Shown here piece after piece: positions 36,360 through 36,662 of a DNA stretch of 36,662 nucleotides (the first letter of the stretch is position 1; every line of letters starts with the position of its first letter). Below the pieces are notes generated by a model. The model made no database searches. It was not told where the DNA came from and worked only from the letters and a program-made list of their open reading frames with translations. The stretch comes from Candidatus Nealsoniibacteriota bacterium (GTDB lineage: Bacteria > Patescibacteriota > Minisyncoccia > Minisyncoccales > PWPS01), in contig PUNQ01000031.1 in the NCBI GenBank assembly GCA_003551845.1, positions 1-36,662 on the forward strand. Reading direction: 5' to 3'. The translations under genes and the position numbers were made by a program.

Positions 36360-36662
36360 AGACGTTAAAAACTATAAAAATAAAAAACTGGTTTTAAAAT
36401 CTTTCAGTAATTTCATGGACTTATTTTAACACTAATCGAAGCGATAAGAAAATTTTAAATAAACACCAATTCATAATTTTTAATGTATAATTGAGTTATT
36501 GAAAATTTTTATGAAATAATCGAGAGAGTTAGTTGTATTAACTAAGAGGACACATGAAAGAGTTAGATCAAAAAAGCTTGAAGATTTAGAGGAAAGACTT
36601 CAGACGAGAAGGGGTAGGCATTCAAGGTAATAGCTTGCCGCTTAAAGGTTAAAAGCACGGAT

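Noticed and set aside
1-36662. CRISPR arrays, Cas genes, transposase genes, prophage modules, known antiphage systems
   Set aside because: No regularly spaced repeats and no diagnostic protein motifs for these were found in the supplied ORFs.

Overview
This is a low-GC bacterial window, and its gene content and short, SD-poor architecture look Patescibacteria/CPR-like (inference). It begins inside glmS. A tightly packed, translationally coupled + strand cluster follows: 2-oxoacid:ferredoxin oxidoreductase alpha/beta, YvcK-like, GlmU-like nucleotidyltransferase, BadF-type sugar kinase, glyA, folD, PAP2 phosphatase. Then come tRNA-Leu(CAA) on the - strand, sodA, a HemW-like radical SAM gene, metK, a secreted eight-cysteine protein, an L-lactate dehydrogenase-like gene, a B12-type radical SAM gene, a flavin/NAD oxidoreductase, carB, uvsE, MPG, a dolichol-kinase-like gene, a divergent polysaccharide deacetylase, a YgiT-like zinc-finger protein, a second HemW-like radical SAM gene, and several small membrane or hypothetical proteins. 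Main points for follow-up: (1) a LuxI-like acyl-transfer synthase immediately upstream of a multi-TM/GAF histidine kinase, a candidate signal synthase/sensor pair; (2) three radical SAM enzymes, two of which appear to share an undescribed C-terminal beta-rich domain; (3) three copies of a near-perfect palindrome (TTTTACACCT-ACG-AGGTGTAAAA) clustered around tRNA-Leu and sodA; (4) a promoter/translation dichotomy: most genes have an extended -10 (TGnTATAAT) and no SD, whereas three genes have TTGACA promoters and strong SDs; (5) a C-rich structured 3' UTR on the - strand with anti-SD-like motifs. No CRISPR array and no transposase gene were seen. All family assignments are by eye from motifs; no searches were run.
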